Positions 43,181-50,186 of a DNA stretch of 64,000 nt are shown piece by piece. The stretch lies in the NCBI GenBank assembly GCA_900100475.1, contig FMTU01000001.1, positions 186,001 through 250,000 on the forward strand. Reading direction: 5' to 3'. Every line of letters starts with the position of its first letter. Within the stretch, counting starts at the first letter, position 1. The translations under genes were made by a program, and so were the position numbers. Source of the DNA: Sphingobium faniae. Its GTDB lineage: Bacteria > Pseudomonadota > Alphaproteobacteria > Sphingomonadales > Sphingomonadaceae. The notes beneath the pieces are model-generated. The model made no database searches, was not told the origin of the DNA, and was given only the letters and a program-made list of their open reading frames with translations.

Positions 43181-43774
43181 ATGAGATATACCGTCCGCAA
43201 CATAGAGCGCGAGTTCACGCCAGCCGAGGCGGCGGAGATCACGGGCGTATCGACCGCGCTTCAACGTGACTGGCGGCGGCGCGGGATACTGGCAGAGAAA
43301 GTTGAAGGTAAGTGGACGCGCTGGACGCTGAAAGACGTTATCGGGCTGGCCGTCATGAAGCGCCTTTCGGATGCGGGGATTGATGTATCAAAGACCCTGG
43401 ACGCAGCCGCGATGGCTGTCCTGCCCACCTTTGGATGCATCTACGCAATTGACGGCGCAATCGAGATCACTGGCGCGAAAGTGCCGGACAAGCTCCTGAC
43501 AGCTATGCTCTACGCCGATGGCATCCAGACCCGTAATTCGGACGGCTCCCCCGGACGTGAGCCGGGCCACTATCTGTTTATCGGTCGAGATTTTGTCAGC
43601 GAAGCGGTGCAAACCGCGCGTTTTTCTTCCTTGGCGGGCATGGACGACTTTCTCACCGAGCGCACCTTTGGCCTGTTTTTGGTTTTAGACTGCGAAACAC
43701 TTGGGTTGGAAATCTTCTATCGCGCTGGCGGGAAGCCGCTCATCCGCAAGGAAATCGAGGCGAGCCACGAATGA
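43181..43774 (+). CDS. MerR-like helix-turn-helix regulator of the element
   Basis: A 197-residue protein. The N-terminal winged HTH resembles MerR: TPAEAAEITGVSTALQRDWRRRG (about 13-35), a wing with KVEGKWTRWTLKDVIGLAVMKRL, then a possible dimer region (DAGIDVSKTLDAAA). The C-terminal 110 residues show no known sensor. The ATG 43181 has a GGAG site. Its stop overlaps the next small gene (ATGA), so it heads the capsid operon running to 47304. A switch or late-gene activator role is an inference from position. Confidence 0.75.
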   Translation: MRYTVRNIEREFTPAEAAEITGVSTALQRDWRRRGILAEKVEGKWTRWTLKDVIGLAVMKRLSDAGIDVSKTLDAAAMAVLPTFGCIYAIDGAIEITGAKVPDKLLTAMLYADGIQTRNSDGSPGREPGHYLFIGRDFVSEAVQTARFSSLAGMDDFLTERTFGLFLVLDCETLGLEIFYRAGGKPLIRKEIEASHE

Positions 43775-43923
43775 CGAAATCGCCTCTCCCCAAGGCGTCC
43801 GCCGCCGCGTCTGGCACTGCGGAAGGGGTGCACCCCATGGGGACGTTTTGCCCACGCTGCGAAGCGTCGGTTTTCACCGCGCCGGGGGCTTCGGTCCCCG
43901 GCCAGATTGAGGAAGTAACATGA
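43771..43923 (+). CDS. Small protein (50 aa) coupled to the capsid gene
   Basis: The frame MTKSPLPKASAAASGTAEGV... contains FCPRCEASVF (one CxxC pair) and ends QIEEVT. Both ends overlap neighbours by ATGA (MerR-like gene before, capsid gene after), which argues for real translation. The single CPRC could bind zinc as a dimer. No family recognised. Confidence 0.5.
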   Translation: MTKSPLPKASAAASGTAEGVHPMGTFCPRCEASVFTAPGASVPGQIEEVT

Positions 43924-45158
43924 AAACGAGTGACTTGATCGAACAGCGGGCGGGGATCGTCGCTCGCATGAACACCGCCCACGAAGCCGACGACAATGCT
44001 GCTTTCGAGGCGGCCGAAACCGAACTGCGGGCGCTCGACGCCAAGCTGGATCGCCAGCGCAAGATCGACGACGCCGACCGCGCCGAACCGGGCACGCCGC
44101 TCAACGGCGACAACAAGCTGACCAGCGAGATCCGTTCCCGCTTCAACATCGGCCGCGCCATCGCGGGCGCTGCGGGGCTGGCGGTCGATTGGGGTTTCGA
44201 ACGCGAGGTGCAGACCGAATTGGCGAAGCGCGCCGGTCGCAACGCCGAGGGCGTTTTCATCCCGACCGAGTGCTTTGAAACCCGCGTGCTGACCACCGCC
44301 ACCGGCTCCGAGCTGGTCCCGACCGAGCATCGCCCGGATCAGTATATCAGCGCCCTGACCGCCTCCAGCGTCGTTCGCGGCATGGGTGCCCGTGTCCTGT
44401 CGGGCCTGACCGGCAATCTCTCCATCCCCCGTGAGACCGATAGCCCCGCCATCGGCTGGGTCGCGGAGAATAGCGCCCTGACCTCCGACGATGCCGACTT
44501 TGACGCCATCACCCTGTCGCCCAAGCACGCGGGCGCGCTGTCGGAATGGTCGCGTAACATGCTGATGCAGGCCAGCCCGGACGTGGAAAGCCTGTTGCGC
44601 GAGATGCTGGCCCGCAACCTCGCGCTGGCGATCGACAAGGCGGCGATCCTTGGCGGCGGGACGAATGAACCCAAGGGCGTCCTGTCCACGGCGGGTATTC
44701 AGAAGATCACCGCCCCGACTTCGCTGTTCGATGCGGTGGCCGATGCCGTGGCGCTGGCGGACGTGGCGAATGTGGGCGCATCCCGTGGCCTGCTAACTAC
44801 CCCGGAAATCCGCAAGATCGCCGCCAAGGCGCTGGACGCCAACGGCCTGCCGATCGGCATCGACAAGGTATTCGGCGGCGTATCGGCGACCTTCTCCAAT
44901 CAGGTGCCCAAAACGCTGGGCGGCACTCCCGGCACCGAACATGGCATGATCTACGGCGACTGGTCGGAGCTGCTGATCGGCATCTGGAGCGAGATTGATA
45001 TTCTCGTGAACCCGTTTGAATCGACGGCCTACAGCAAGGGCAATGTCATGATCCGCGCCATGGCGACGGTCGATTGCGCGGTGCGCCACCCCAAGGCGTT
45101 CGTGTCGATCGAGGACGTGACGACCGCCACGGCGGCCATGCCGGCGGTGACTCCGTAA
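43920..45158 (+). CDS. Major capsid protein, HK97 family
   Basis: A 412-residue capsid subunit. Residues 1-60 form a charged coiled-coil (LIEQRAGIVARMNTAHEADD, ETELRALDAKLDRQRKIDDA), the scaffold-like delta domain removed by the protease. The HK97 fold follows with recognisable GMGARVLSGLTGNLSIPRET, SEWSRNMLMQASPDVESLLR, ILGGGTNEPKGVLST and GDWSELLIGIWSEIDILVNP segments. The delta domain is short compared with HK97 gp5. The stop overlaps the protease start. Confidence 0.93.
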   Translation: MKTSDLIEQRAGIVARMNTAHEADDNAAFEAAETELRALDAKLDRQRKIDDADRAEPGTPLNGDNKLTSEIRSRFNIGRAIAGAAGLAVDWGFEREVQTELAKRAGRNAEGVFIPTECFETRVLTTATGSELVPTEHRPDQYISALTASSVVRGMGARVLSGLTGNLSIPRETDSPAIGWVAENSALTSDDADFDAITLSPKHAGALSEWSRNMLMQASPDVESLLREMLARNLALAIDKAAILGGGTNEPKGVLSTAGIQKITAPTSLFDAVADAVALADVANVGASRGLLTTPEIRKIAAKALDANGLPIGIDKVFGGVSATFSNQVPKTLGGTPGTEHGMIYGDWSELLIGIWSEIDILVNPFESTAYSKGNVMIRAMATVDCAVRHPKAFVSIEDVTTATAAMPAVTP

Positions 45159-45703
45159 TGGCGGCCGGGGACGATATGGAGCGGCGGGCCTTTAGCGAGG
45201 TCCGCGCCTCCGGGCGGCGGCTGGAAGGCTATGCCGCCACCTTCGGCAGCGAGGCGGCTATCGGCGGTTTCCGCGAGCGTATCGCCCCCGGTGCCTTTCG
45301 TGGCGCGCTGGCGGGGGACGTGCTGGCGATGCTGGACCATGACCCCGGCAAGGTGCTGGGGCGCACCCGTTCGGGCACGCTGCGGCTCACAGAGGACGCG
45401 AGGGGCCTCGCCTTCTCGCTCGACCTTCCCGATACGCAGGCGGGCCGTGACGTGCTGGCGCTAGCGGAACGCGGCGACCTTGGCGGCATGTCCTTCGGCT
45501 TCACGGTGCCCAAAGGCGGCGAAAGCTGGCAGGGGGAGACCCGGACGCTTCGCACCGTGGATCTGAAAGAGATCAGCGTCGTGCAGGCGTGGCCCGCCTA
45601 TCCCGACACGGAGATCGCGCTGCGCAACCGTGGCCATGATGACCATGGCCTGCGCCGCCGCCGGTCCCTCATTCTCGCGGAGGTGGCCCGTGCGATTGGC
45701 TGA
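45158..45703 (+). CDS. HK97-family prohead protease
   Basis: A 181-residue serine protease that matures the capsid. Family segments: SGRRLEGYAATFG, FRERIAPGAF, LDHDPGKVLGRT (catalytic His61) and GDLGGMSFGFTVP (catalytic Ser112), then LKEISVVQAWPAYPDTEIAL. The ATG 45158 overlaps the capsid stop (TAATG). It sits after, not before, the capsid gene, the reverse of the usual portal-protease-capsid order. Confidence 0.93.
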   Translation: MAAGDDMERRAFSEVRASGRRLEGYAATFGSEAAIGGFRERIAPGAFRGALAGDVLAMLDHDPGKVLGRTRSGTLRLTEDARGLAFSLDLPDTQAGRDVLALAERGDLGGMSFGFTVPKGGESWQGETRTLRTVDLKEISVVQAWPAYPDTEIALRNRGHDDHGLRRRRSLILAEVARAIG

Positions 45704-46853
45704 CCGCATCCTGTCCCGGCTGGGCTATGAGCGCCGCGACGCCAGCGATCCGTCATGGGCGGCGCTGGCTCCGGGCATCGGCTATCATGCGGGCGTGTCG
45801 GCGCGCTATGCCGAGAATATGAGCGCGGTGCTGGGCTGCGTGAACGTGATCGCGGACAGCCTCGCCAGCATCCCGGCGCTGGTCTATCGGCTGGAGGGCG
45901 AAAACAGGATCGAGGCGATGAGCCATCCCCTGCGCCGCCTGACCGTCAACGGCGTCAATGAGGGCATGACCTGGCCGGAGTTCATCGGCCATCTGGTCGC
46001 CTCCACGCTGCTGACCGGCAACGGCCTTGCCGAGATCATCCGGGCGGGCAACGGGCAGTTGTCGGGCCTCGCCTATATCCCGTGGGGCATGGTGACGGTC
46101 GCGGAACTGTCCAGCGGCAGGCTGGCCTATGATGTGTCGGACGGGCGCGGCCATGGGCGCCGCCTGCTGGCCGGTGAAGTCATCCACCTTCGCGACCGGA
46201 CTGATGACGGCAAGATCGGCGTGTCGCGCCTGTCGCGCGCCGCTGATGCCGTCAATGCCGTGGACCTTGCCAACCGCCATGCGCGGTCCTTCCTCGCCAA
46301 TGGCGCCAGCCCCAGCGGCATTATCGAGGTGCCGGGTACGATGAAGCCCGATCAGCGCACGGCGCTGCGCGATCAAATCCAGTCGGGCCACGGCGGCGCG
46401 GCCAATGCTGGCAAGACCATGATTATGGACGGCGGGATGACGTGGAAGGGCGTGTCCCTGTCTCCAGAGGACAGCGAACTGCTGGAAACCCGGAAGTTCG
46501 GCACGGAAGAAATCTGCCGTCTCTTTCAGGTGCCGCCCCCGCTGGTGCAGGACTATTCGCACAACACCTTTACGAACAGCGAGACGGCCGGGCGCTGGTT
46601 CGCCATGTTCACGCTGGCCCCGTGGGCGCGAAAGATCGAGGCGGAATTTGCCCGATCCGTATTCCCCTCCAATGGTCCTTACGAACTGGAACTGGATCTG
46701 TCCGGCTTCCTTCGCGGCGACCCGCAAACCCGCTGGCAGGCCCACGAAATCGCCCTGCGCAACAATGTGCTGGACGCCAACGAGGTTCGCCAGATTGAGG
46801 GCTGGAACCCGCGCGCCGTCGACGCCCCTAAAACTGGGGAGGTTACGGAATGA
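45690..46853 (+). CDS. Phage portal protein (HK97 type)
   Basis: A 387-residue subunit of the dodecameric DNA gate. Family segments: YAENMSAVLGCVNVIADSLA, HPLRRLTVNGVNEGMTWPEF, LLTGNGLAEIIR, LIPW-like AYIPWGMVT, EVIHLRDRT, GVSRLSRAADA and FGTEEICRLFQVPPPLVQD. The GTG 45690 (VRLADRIL) has GGAGG 7 nt upstream and overlaps the protease end by 14 bp. The C-terminus couples by ATGA to the connector gene. Confidence 0.93.
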   Translation: MRLADRILSRLGYERRDASDPSWAALAPGIGYHAGVSARYAENMSAVLGCVNVIADSLASIPALVYRLEGENRIEAMSHPLRRLTVNGVNEGMTWPEFIGHLVASTLLTGNGLAEIIRAGNGQLSGLAYIPWGMVTVAELSSGRLAYDVSDGRGHGRRLLAGEVIHLRDRTDDGKIGVSRLSRAADAVNAVDLANRHARSFLANGASPSGIIEVPGTMKPDQRTALRDQIQSGHGGAANAGKTMIMDGGMTWKGVSLSPEDSELLETRKFGTEEICRLFQVPPPLVQDYSHNTFTNSETAGRWFAMFTLAPWARKIEAEFARSVFPSNGPYELELDLSGFLRGDPQTRWQAHEIALRNNVLDANEVRQIEGWNPRAVDAPKTGEVTE

Positions 46854-47116
46854 CTGATCTTGTCACCCTCGCGGAAGCCAAGCTGCACCTGCGCGTCACC
46901 CATGACGATGAGGATACGGCCATCGCCATGATGATCGCGGCGGCGTCGGAAGCCGTGGCGGACGTGGTGGCGGAGATCGCCCCCGGCGCCATCCCCGTCC
47001 GCCTGAAACTGGCCGTCCTGACCCGCGTAGCGATCATGTTCGACAAGCGCGATAGCATCGAGGCGGGCAAGGGCGAACTGCCCATGCTGACGCCATTGCG
47101 GAGGTTGGAGGTCTGA
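46850..47116 (+). CDS. Head-tail connector protein (gp6-like)
   Basis: An 88-residue helical protein: LVTLAEAKLHLRVTHDDEDTA, IAMMIAAASEAVADVVAEIA, IPVRLKLAVLTRVAIMFDKRD. This is the Phage_connect/gp6-like family that forms the ring under the portal. It overlaps both neighbours (ATGA with the portal, TGATG with the next gene). It is the last recognisable head-completion gene. Confidence 0.88.
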   Translation: MTDLVTLAEAKLHLRVTHDDEDTAIAMMIAAASEAVADVVAEIAPGAIPVRLKLAVLTRVAIMFDKRDSIEAGKGELPMLTPLRRLEV

Positions 47117-47304
47117 TGGCTGCCCGCCGCGCCTTGATCCGTGAAGCTGATCTGCGCCGCTGGGCGCGGATTGCTCGCGATGAGGGCGTGGCGATCCGTG
47201 GCAGCATCGCTCCCGATGGCACAGTGCAAGTTCTTGTGGAGCCGGGGCGCGTACGCGACGATGGTAATAGCTTCGATCAGATGATGGGTGGTGCACGTGG
47301 CTAA
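47116..47304 (+). CDS. Small basic protein (62 aa), possible head-closure or regulatory factor
   Basis: The protein starts MAARRALIREADLRRWARIA and contains REA-type charged helices and a GTVQVLVEPGR strand, ending MMGGARG. It is coupled to the connector gene (TGATG) and overlaps the integrase start. Similar short ORFs follow the connector in alphaproteobacterial elements, as I recall. No domain assigned. Confidence 0.55.
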   Translation: MAARRALIREADLRRWARIARDEGVAIRGSIAPDGTVQVLVEPGRVRDDGNSFDQMMGGARG

Positions 47305-48379
47305 GCGGTGGCTCCCGCAATGGGTAAGCGAATATAAGGACCGGCACGGGAAGGCTCGCTATCGGTTCCGGCGCAAGGGCTTCGCTCAACATCTGTTCAA
47401 GCACGCTCCCGGCACGGATGGTTTCCGGCAGGAATATGAGGCTTGCAAACAAGGCATTGCTGCGGAGCCAATCGCCCCCGGCGTCGATCGCATTGTCCCC
47501 GGCAGTTTCAACGACTTGATCGCCCGCTATTATCGCTCCCCTGACTTTCTCGACCCCGGCGAGCGTACGCGCGTCGTCTATCGCGGCGCGATCGAGCGGT
47601 GGCGCATCAAATATGGCAAGGCGATGGTGCGCGACCTGGCTGCGCGTCATGTCGAAAGCATGATGGCGGAAATGCTGCCGCATCGGACAGCCGCGAACAT
47701 GCTGCGGAAGCGGCTCAATGCTCTGATGAAGTTTGCCATCCGGCAGGGCATGGCAACGAATAACCCCGTCACGGCAACGAAGCCTTATAGGGTGGATGGG
47801 GAGGGCTTCCACACATGGAGCGAGGCGGAGATCGCGGCCTATGAGGCGCGCCATCCGCTAGGCACGAAAGCGCGTCTCGCGCTCGACCTGATGCTATGGA
47901 CAGGCCAGCGCGGCGGCGATGCCCGCGTGATGGGACCGGGAAATATTCGTAACAAGCGGCTCGTGGTGACACAGGAGAAAACTGGTGCGACGGTCTCGCT
48001 GCCGATCCTTTCCCCGCTGGCGTCATCCATCCTCGCCACCCCATCGGGCGCAATGGTTTTCCTGCTCAGCGAACACGGTAAACCATTCAGCCGCAAAGGC
48101 TTCGGCAACAAGATACGGCAATGGTGCGATGAGGCTGGCCTGTCGCAGTGTTCGGCGCATGGGCTTCGTAAGGCCGCCGCGCGGCGCTTCGCGGAAGCTG
48201 GCTGCACAAATCAGCAAATCAAATCCTGGACCGGCCACACGACCGATAGCGAGGTGGCGCGCTACACAGCCGCCGCCGATCAGCAGGCGCTTTCGGACGC
48301 TGCCGCTGAAATGCTGATGGCTAACCTTGCCGATAGGTTAGCCAATCGGGTCTCTAACCCCCTAGAAAAGGAGGCTTAA
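47288..48379 (+). CDS. Tyrosine-type site-specific integrase
   Basis: A phage integrase of 363 residues from the GTG at 47288 (in-frame GTG codons at 47291 and 47297 are also possible). An N-terminal arm-binding part (RYRFRRKGFAQHLF) and a SAM-like core domain precede the catalytic domain. The catalytic set is visible: Arg208 in WTGQRGGDA, Lys near 231 (QEKTGATV), His291/Arg294 in SAHGLRKAAA, His317 in TGHTT and the nucleophile Tyr326 in EVARYT. It ends 10 bp from attR in the tRNA-Arg gene, as expected for an integrase targeting that tRNA. Confidence 0.94.
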   Translation: MVHVAKRWLPQWVSEYKDRHGKARYRFRRKGFAQHLFKHAPGTDGFRQEYEACKQGIAAEPIAPGVDRIVPGSFNDLIARYYRSPDFLDPGERTRVVYRGAIERWRIKYGKAMVRDLAARHVESMMAEMLPHRTAANMLRKRLNALMKFAIRQGMATNNPVTATKPYRVDGEGFHTWSEAEIAAYEARHPLGTKARLALDLMLWTGQRGGDARVMGPGNIRNKRLVVTQEKTGATVSLPILSPLASSILATPSGAMVFLLSEHGKPFSRKGFGNKIRQWCDEAGLSQCSAHGLRKAAARRFAEAGCTNQQIKSWTGHTTDSEVARYTAAADQQALSDAAAEMLMANLADRLANRVSNPLEKEA

Positions 48380-48389
48380 ATGCCAAAGG

Positions 48390-48405
48390 TGGTGCACCCA
48401 ACAGG
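48390..48405. repeat. attR, 16-bp direct repeat inside tRNA-Arg
   Basis: TGGTGCACCCAACAGG is identical to 37699-37714 and coincides with the last 16 nt of the tRNA gene (T-arm 3' side, acceptor strand and CCA). The tRNA is therefore kept whole by the element's own copy. Confidence 0.85.
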
Positions 48406-48466
48406 ATTCGAACCTGTGGCCTTCGGATTAGGAATCCGACGCTCTATCCTGCTGAGCTATGGGTGC
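48390..48466 (-). tRNA. tRNA-Arg (anticodon CCU)
   Basis: A 77-nt cloverleaf on the minus strand. The acceptor stem is GCACCCA / TGGGTGC with discriminator A and encoded CCA. The anticodon arm is TCGGA-TTCCTAA-TCCGA, giving anticodon CCT (reads AGG). The T-arm is CAGGTTCGAATCCTG with T-loop TTCGAAT. All stems pair, so it should be functional even though an element is integrated at its 3' end. Confidence 0.96.
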
Positions 48467-48567
48467 ACTGTGCGAAAGCCTTGGCTTTTCGCGCTTTGGC
48501 GATAGCCGCGTGCATTCTGCTCGTCAACATGGTCGGGAAATGTGACGCGATCATGCCTTGGGCTTCG

Positions 48568-49044
48568 TCAATTCTGCGCTTCGGGAGGAATGATGGGGAA
48601 AGGCAAAGGCGCGACTTCCACGCCTTCGGAAATCAGGGCGCGGGCTTCGTCCGGCGCGACTTCGCCGTGGATGCTGGCGCGGTCCTTTTCGCCATAGTGC
48701 ATCGCCCGCGCCTGCTCGGCGAAGGTGCGGCCGACCCAGGTCGACCCTTCCAGCGCCTTGGCCTGCGCGTTGGCCATCGCCTGCATCAGCGCGCGCATCC
48801 GCCCCTCATCCGCATTGCCCATGGGGACCGGCGCGCCCTCGGCGGGGGCGGCGGCCGCAACGGATCGCCTGTTGCCCTTGGCCGCGACGGCCGGCGCCAT
48901 CAGGGCCTTGACGACGCGGACATCCCCGCACATCGGGCAGGACAGCAGGCCGCGCGCCTTCTGATCCTCGAAATCCGCGCTGGAGCCGAACCAGGCTTCG
49001 AACACATGGCCCTGCCCTTCGCATTTAAGGTCGAACACGATCAC
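48568..49044 (-). CDS. DUF1178 family protein
   Basis: A 158-residue protein beginning with a zinc-ribbon-like part: IVFDLKCEGQGHVFEAWF and LLSCPMCGD, resembling the small CxxC regulatory-protein group. An Ala-rich linker and a conserved C-terminal half follow (AKALEGSTWVGRTFAEQARAMHYGE, IHGEVAPDEARALISEGVEVAPLPFP). This is DUF1178, widespread in Alphaproteobacteria, function unknown. The GTG start (49044) overlaps the stop of the amidohydrolase gene, so they are in one operon with grxC. Confidence 0.87.
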   Translation of the reverse strand: MIVFDLKCEGQGHVFEAWFGSSADFEDQKARGLLSCPMCGDVRVVKALMAPAVAAKGNRRSVAAAAPAEGAPVPMGNADEGRMRALMQAMANAQAKALEGSTWVGRTFAEQARAMHYGEKDRASIHGEVAPDEARALISEGVEVAPLPFPIIPPEAQN

Positions 49045-49871
49045 GCGATGACTACGTCCCTTGCTATTTCACGACGGTTGGCGATGGCGGGCACGCGCCC
49101 GCGCACTTCCTCTATGCGAGCCATGTCGATGTCGGCAAGAGCCAGCCCCATTTCCTCACCCATGTCGAGCAGGACTTCGCCCCATGGACCCACGGCCAGA
49201 CTGTGCCCATAGGTTTCCCGCCCATCCGCATGGCATCCGGTCTGCGCGGGGGCGATAACGAAGCATCCCGCCTCGATCGCGCGGGCGCGCAGCAATATAT
49301 GCCAATGCGCCTGCCCCGTCGGCACGGTGAAGGCGGCGGGCATCAGCAGCACGGTCGCGCCCGCATTGGTCAGCGCGCGATAAAGATCGGGAAAGCGCAT
49401 GTCGTAACAGACGGAAAGCCCCATGCGCGCCCAGGGCGTGTTCACCGCCACGACCTGTTCGCCCGGTCCATAAACAGAGGATTCGCGCCAACTTTCGCCG
49501 GTGGCGAGGTCCACGTCGAACAGATGGATCTTGTCATAGCGCGCGCGGATTTCGCCCCGGTCGTCGATCACGAAGCTGCGATTGGCCCAGCGCCCGTCGG
49601 CCCGTTCATCCTTGAAGGCGAGCGAACCGACATGCACCCATAGCCCCTGCTTCGCCGCCGCTTCGCGAAGGGCGACCAGCACCGGATCGTCCGCTTCGGT
49701 CCGCAGGGTTCCCGCCGCCCGCTTGCGGTCGCGATCCAGATAGCCGGCCATTTCCGGCGTGAAGAGCATATCCGCGCCTTCCGCTCTGGCGCGCGCGGCC
49801 ATCTCCACGATCGCGGCGGCATTCGCGGCGGGATCAATGCCGCTGGTCATCTGGAAGATCGCGGCGCGCAT
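49041..49871 (-). CDS. Carbon-nitrogen hydrolase (nitrilase superfamily)
   Basis: A 276-residue amidohydrolase. The catalytic triad is visible as Glu40 (TPEMAGYL), Lys114 (YDKIHLFDVD) and Cys155 (SVCYDMRFPDLYRAL). The wording YDKIHLFDVDLATGESWRES and CYDMRFPDLYR is typical of the NIT1/NIT2-like branch, whose members repair deaminated glutathione or cleave omega-amides. The grxC neighbour upstream would fit a glutathione-linked role. The ATG 49871 is used; a GTG at 49880 overlapping the grxC stop (GTGA) is a valid alternative. Confidence 0.9.
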   Translation of the reverse strand: MRAAIFQMTSGIDPAANAAAIVEMAARARAEGADMLFTPEMAGYLDRDRKRAAGTLRTEADDPVLVALREAAAKQGLWVHVGSLAFKDERADGRWANRSFVIDDRGEIRARYDKIHLFDVDLATGESWRESSVYGPGEQVVAVNTPWARMGLSVCYDMRFPDLYRALTNAGATVLLMPAAFTVPTGQAHWHILLRARAIEAGCFVIAPAQTGCHADGRETYGHSLAVGPWGEVLLDMGEEMGLALADIDMARIEEVRGRVPAIANRREIARDVVIA

Positions 49872-49876
49872 GATGG

Positions 49877-50134
49877 TCACAGGCCCAGCAACGGGTCGAG
49901 CTTGCCCTGGCGGTTGAGCGCGGCCATGTCGTCGCTGCCCCCGATATGCTGGCCGTCGATGAAGATTTGCGGCACCGTCACCCCGCCCTGGGAGCGTTCC
50001 AGCATCTCCTGCCGCTTTGGCCCGCCCATGGTGATGTCATATTCCTCGAACGGCACGCCCTTGCCTTCCAGCAAAGCCCTGGCCCGCGCGCAATAACCGC
50101 AAAATGCCTTGGTATAGATTTCGACCTTCGCCAT
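49877..50134 (-). CDS. grxC: Glutaredoxin 3 (GrxC)
   Basis: An 85-residue dithiol glutaredoxin: active site CGYC (12-15) in YTKAFCGYCARAR, cis-Pro motif TVPQIFIDG and GSDDMAAL for glutathione binding. Reduces disulfides and glutathionylated proteins. The ATG 50134 gives the standard N-terminus (MAKVEIYTK). In one leftward run with the amidohydrolase and the DUF1178 gene. Confidence 0.95.
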   Translation of the reverse strand: MAKVEIYTKAFCGYCARARALLEGKGVPFEEYDITMGGPKRQEMLERSQGGVTVPQIFIDGQHIGGSDDMAALNRQGKLDPLLGL

Positions 50135-50186
50135 TGCTTCCCGATACTCCTTCATCGCATGAGATGGGGAGTCGAGGGTGCCTTTG

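Larger units (their letters stand above)
37699..48405. mobile_element. Integrated satellite-like element, about 10.7 kb, at tRNA-Arg(CCU)
   Basis: The element lies between exact 16-bp repeats with a tyrosine integrase adjacent to the tRNA end. Left to right: terminator, Prim-Pol/D5 primase-helicase, inverted iteron array, 48-aa protein, HNH nuclease, terminase large subunit, leftward RHH and Lar-like genes, acidic protein, MerR-like regulator, 50-aa protein, HK97 capsid, prohead protease, portal, connector, 62-aa protein, integrase. Tail, tape measure, lysis, repressor/Cro and small terminase genes are not seen. All frames are intact and most overlap by 1-4 bp. Best read as a capsid-forming phage satellite; the alternative is a streamlined defective prophage. 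Confidence 0.85.

Noticed and set aside
43920-47304. Gene transfer agent (GTA) head cluster
   Set aside because: A GTA cluster would keep tail and baseplate genes and lack an integrase, primase and att repeats; this block is in an integrated element.
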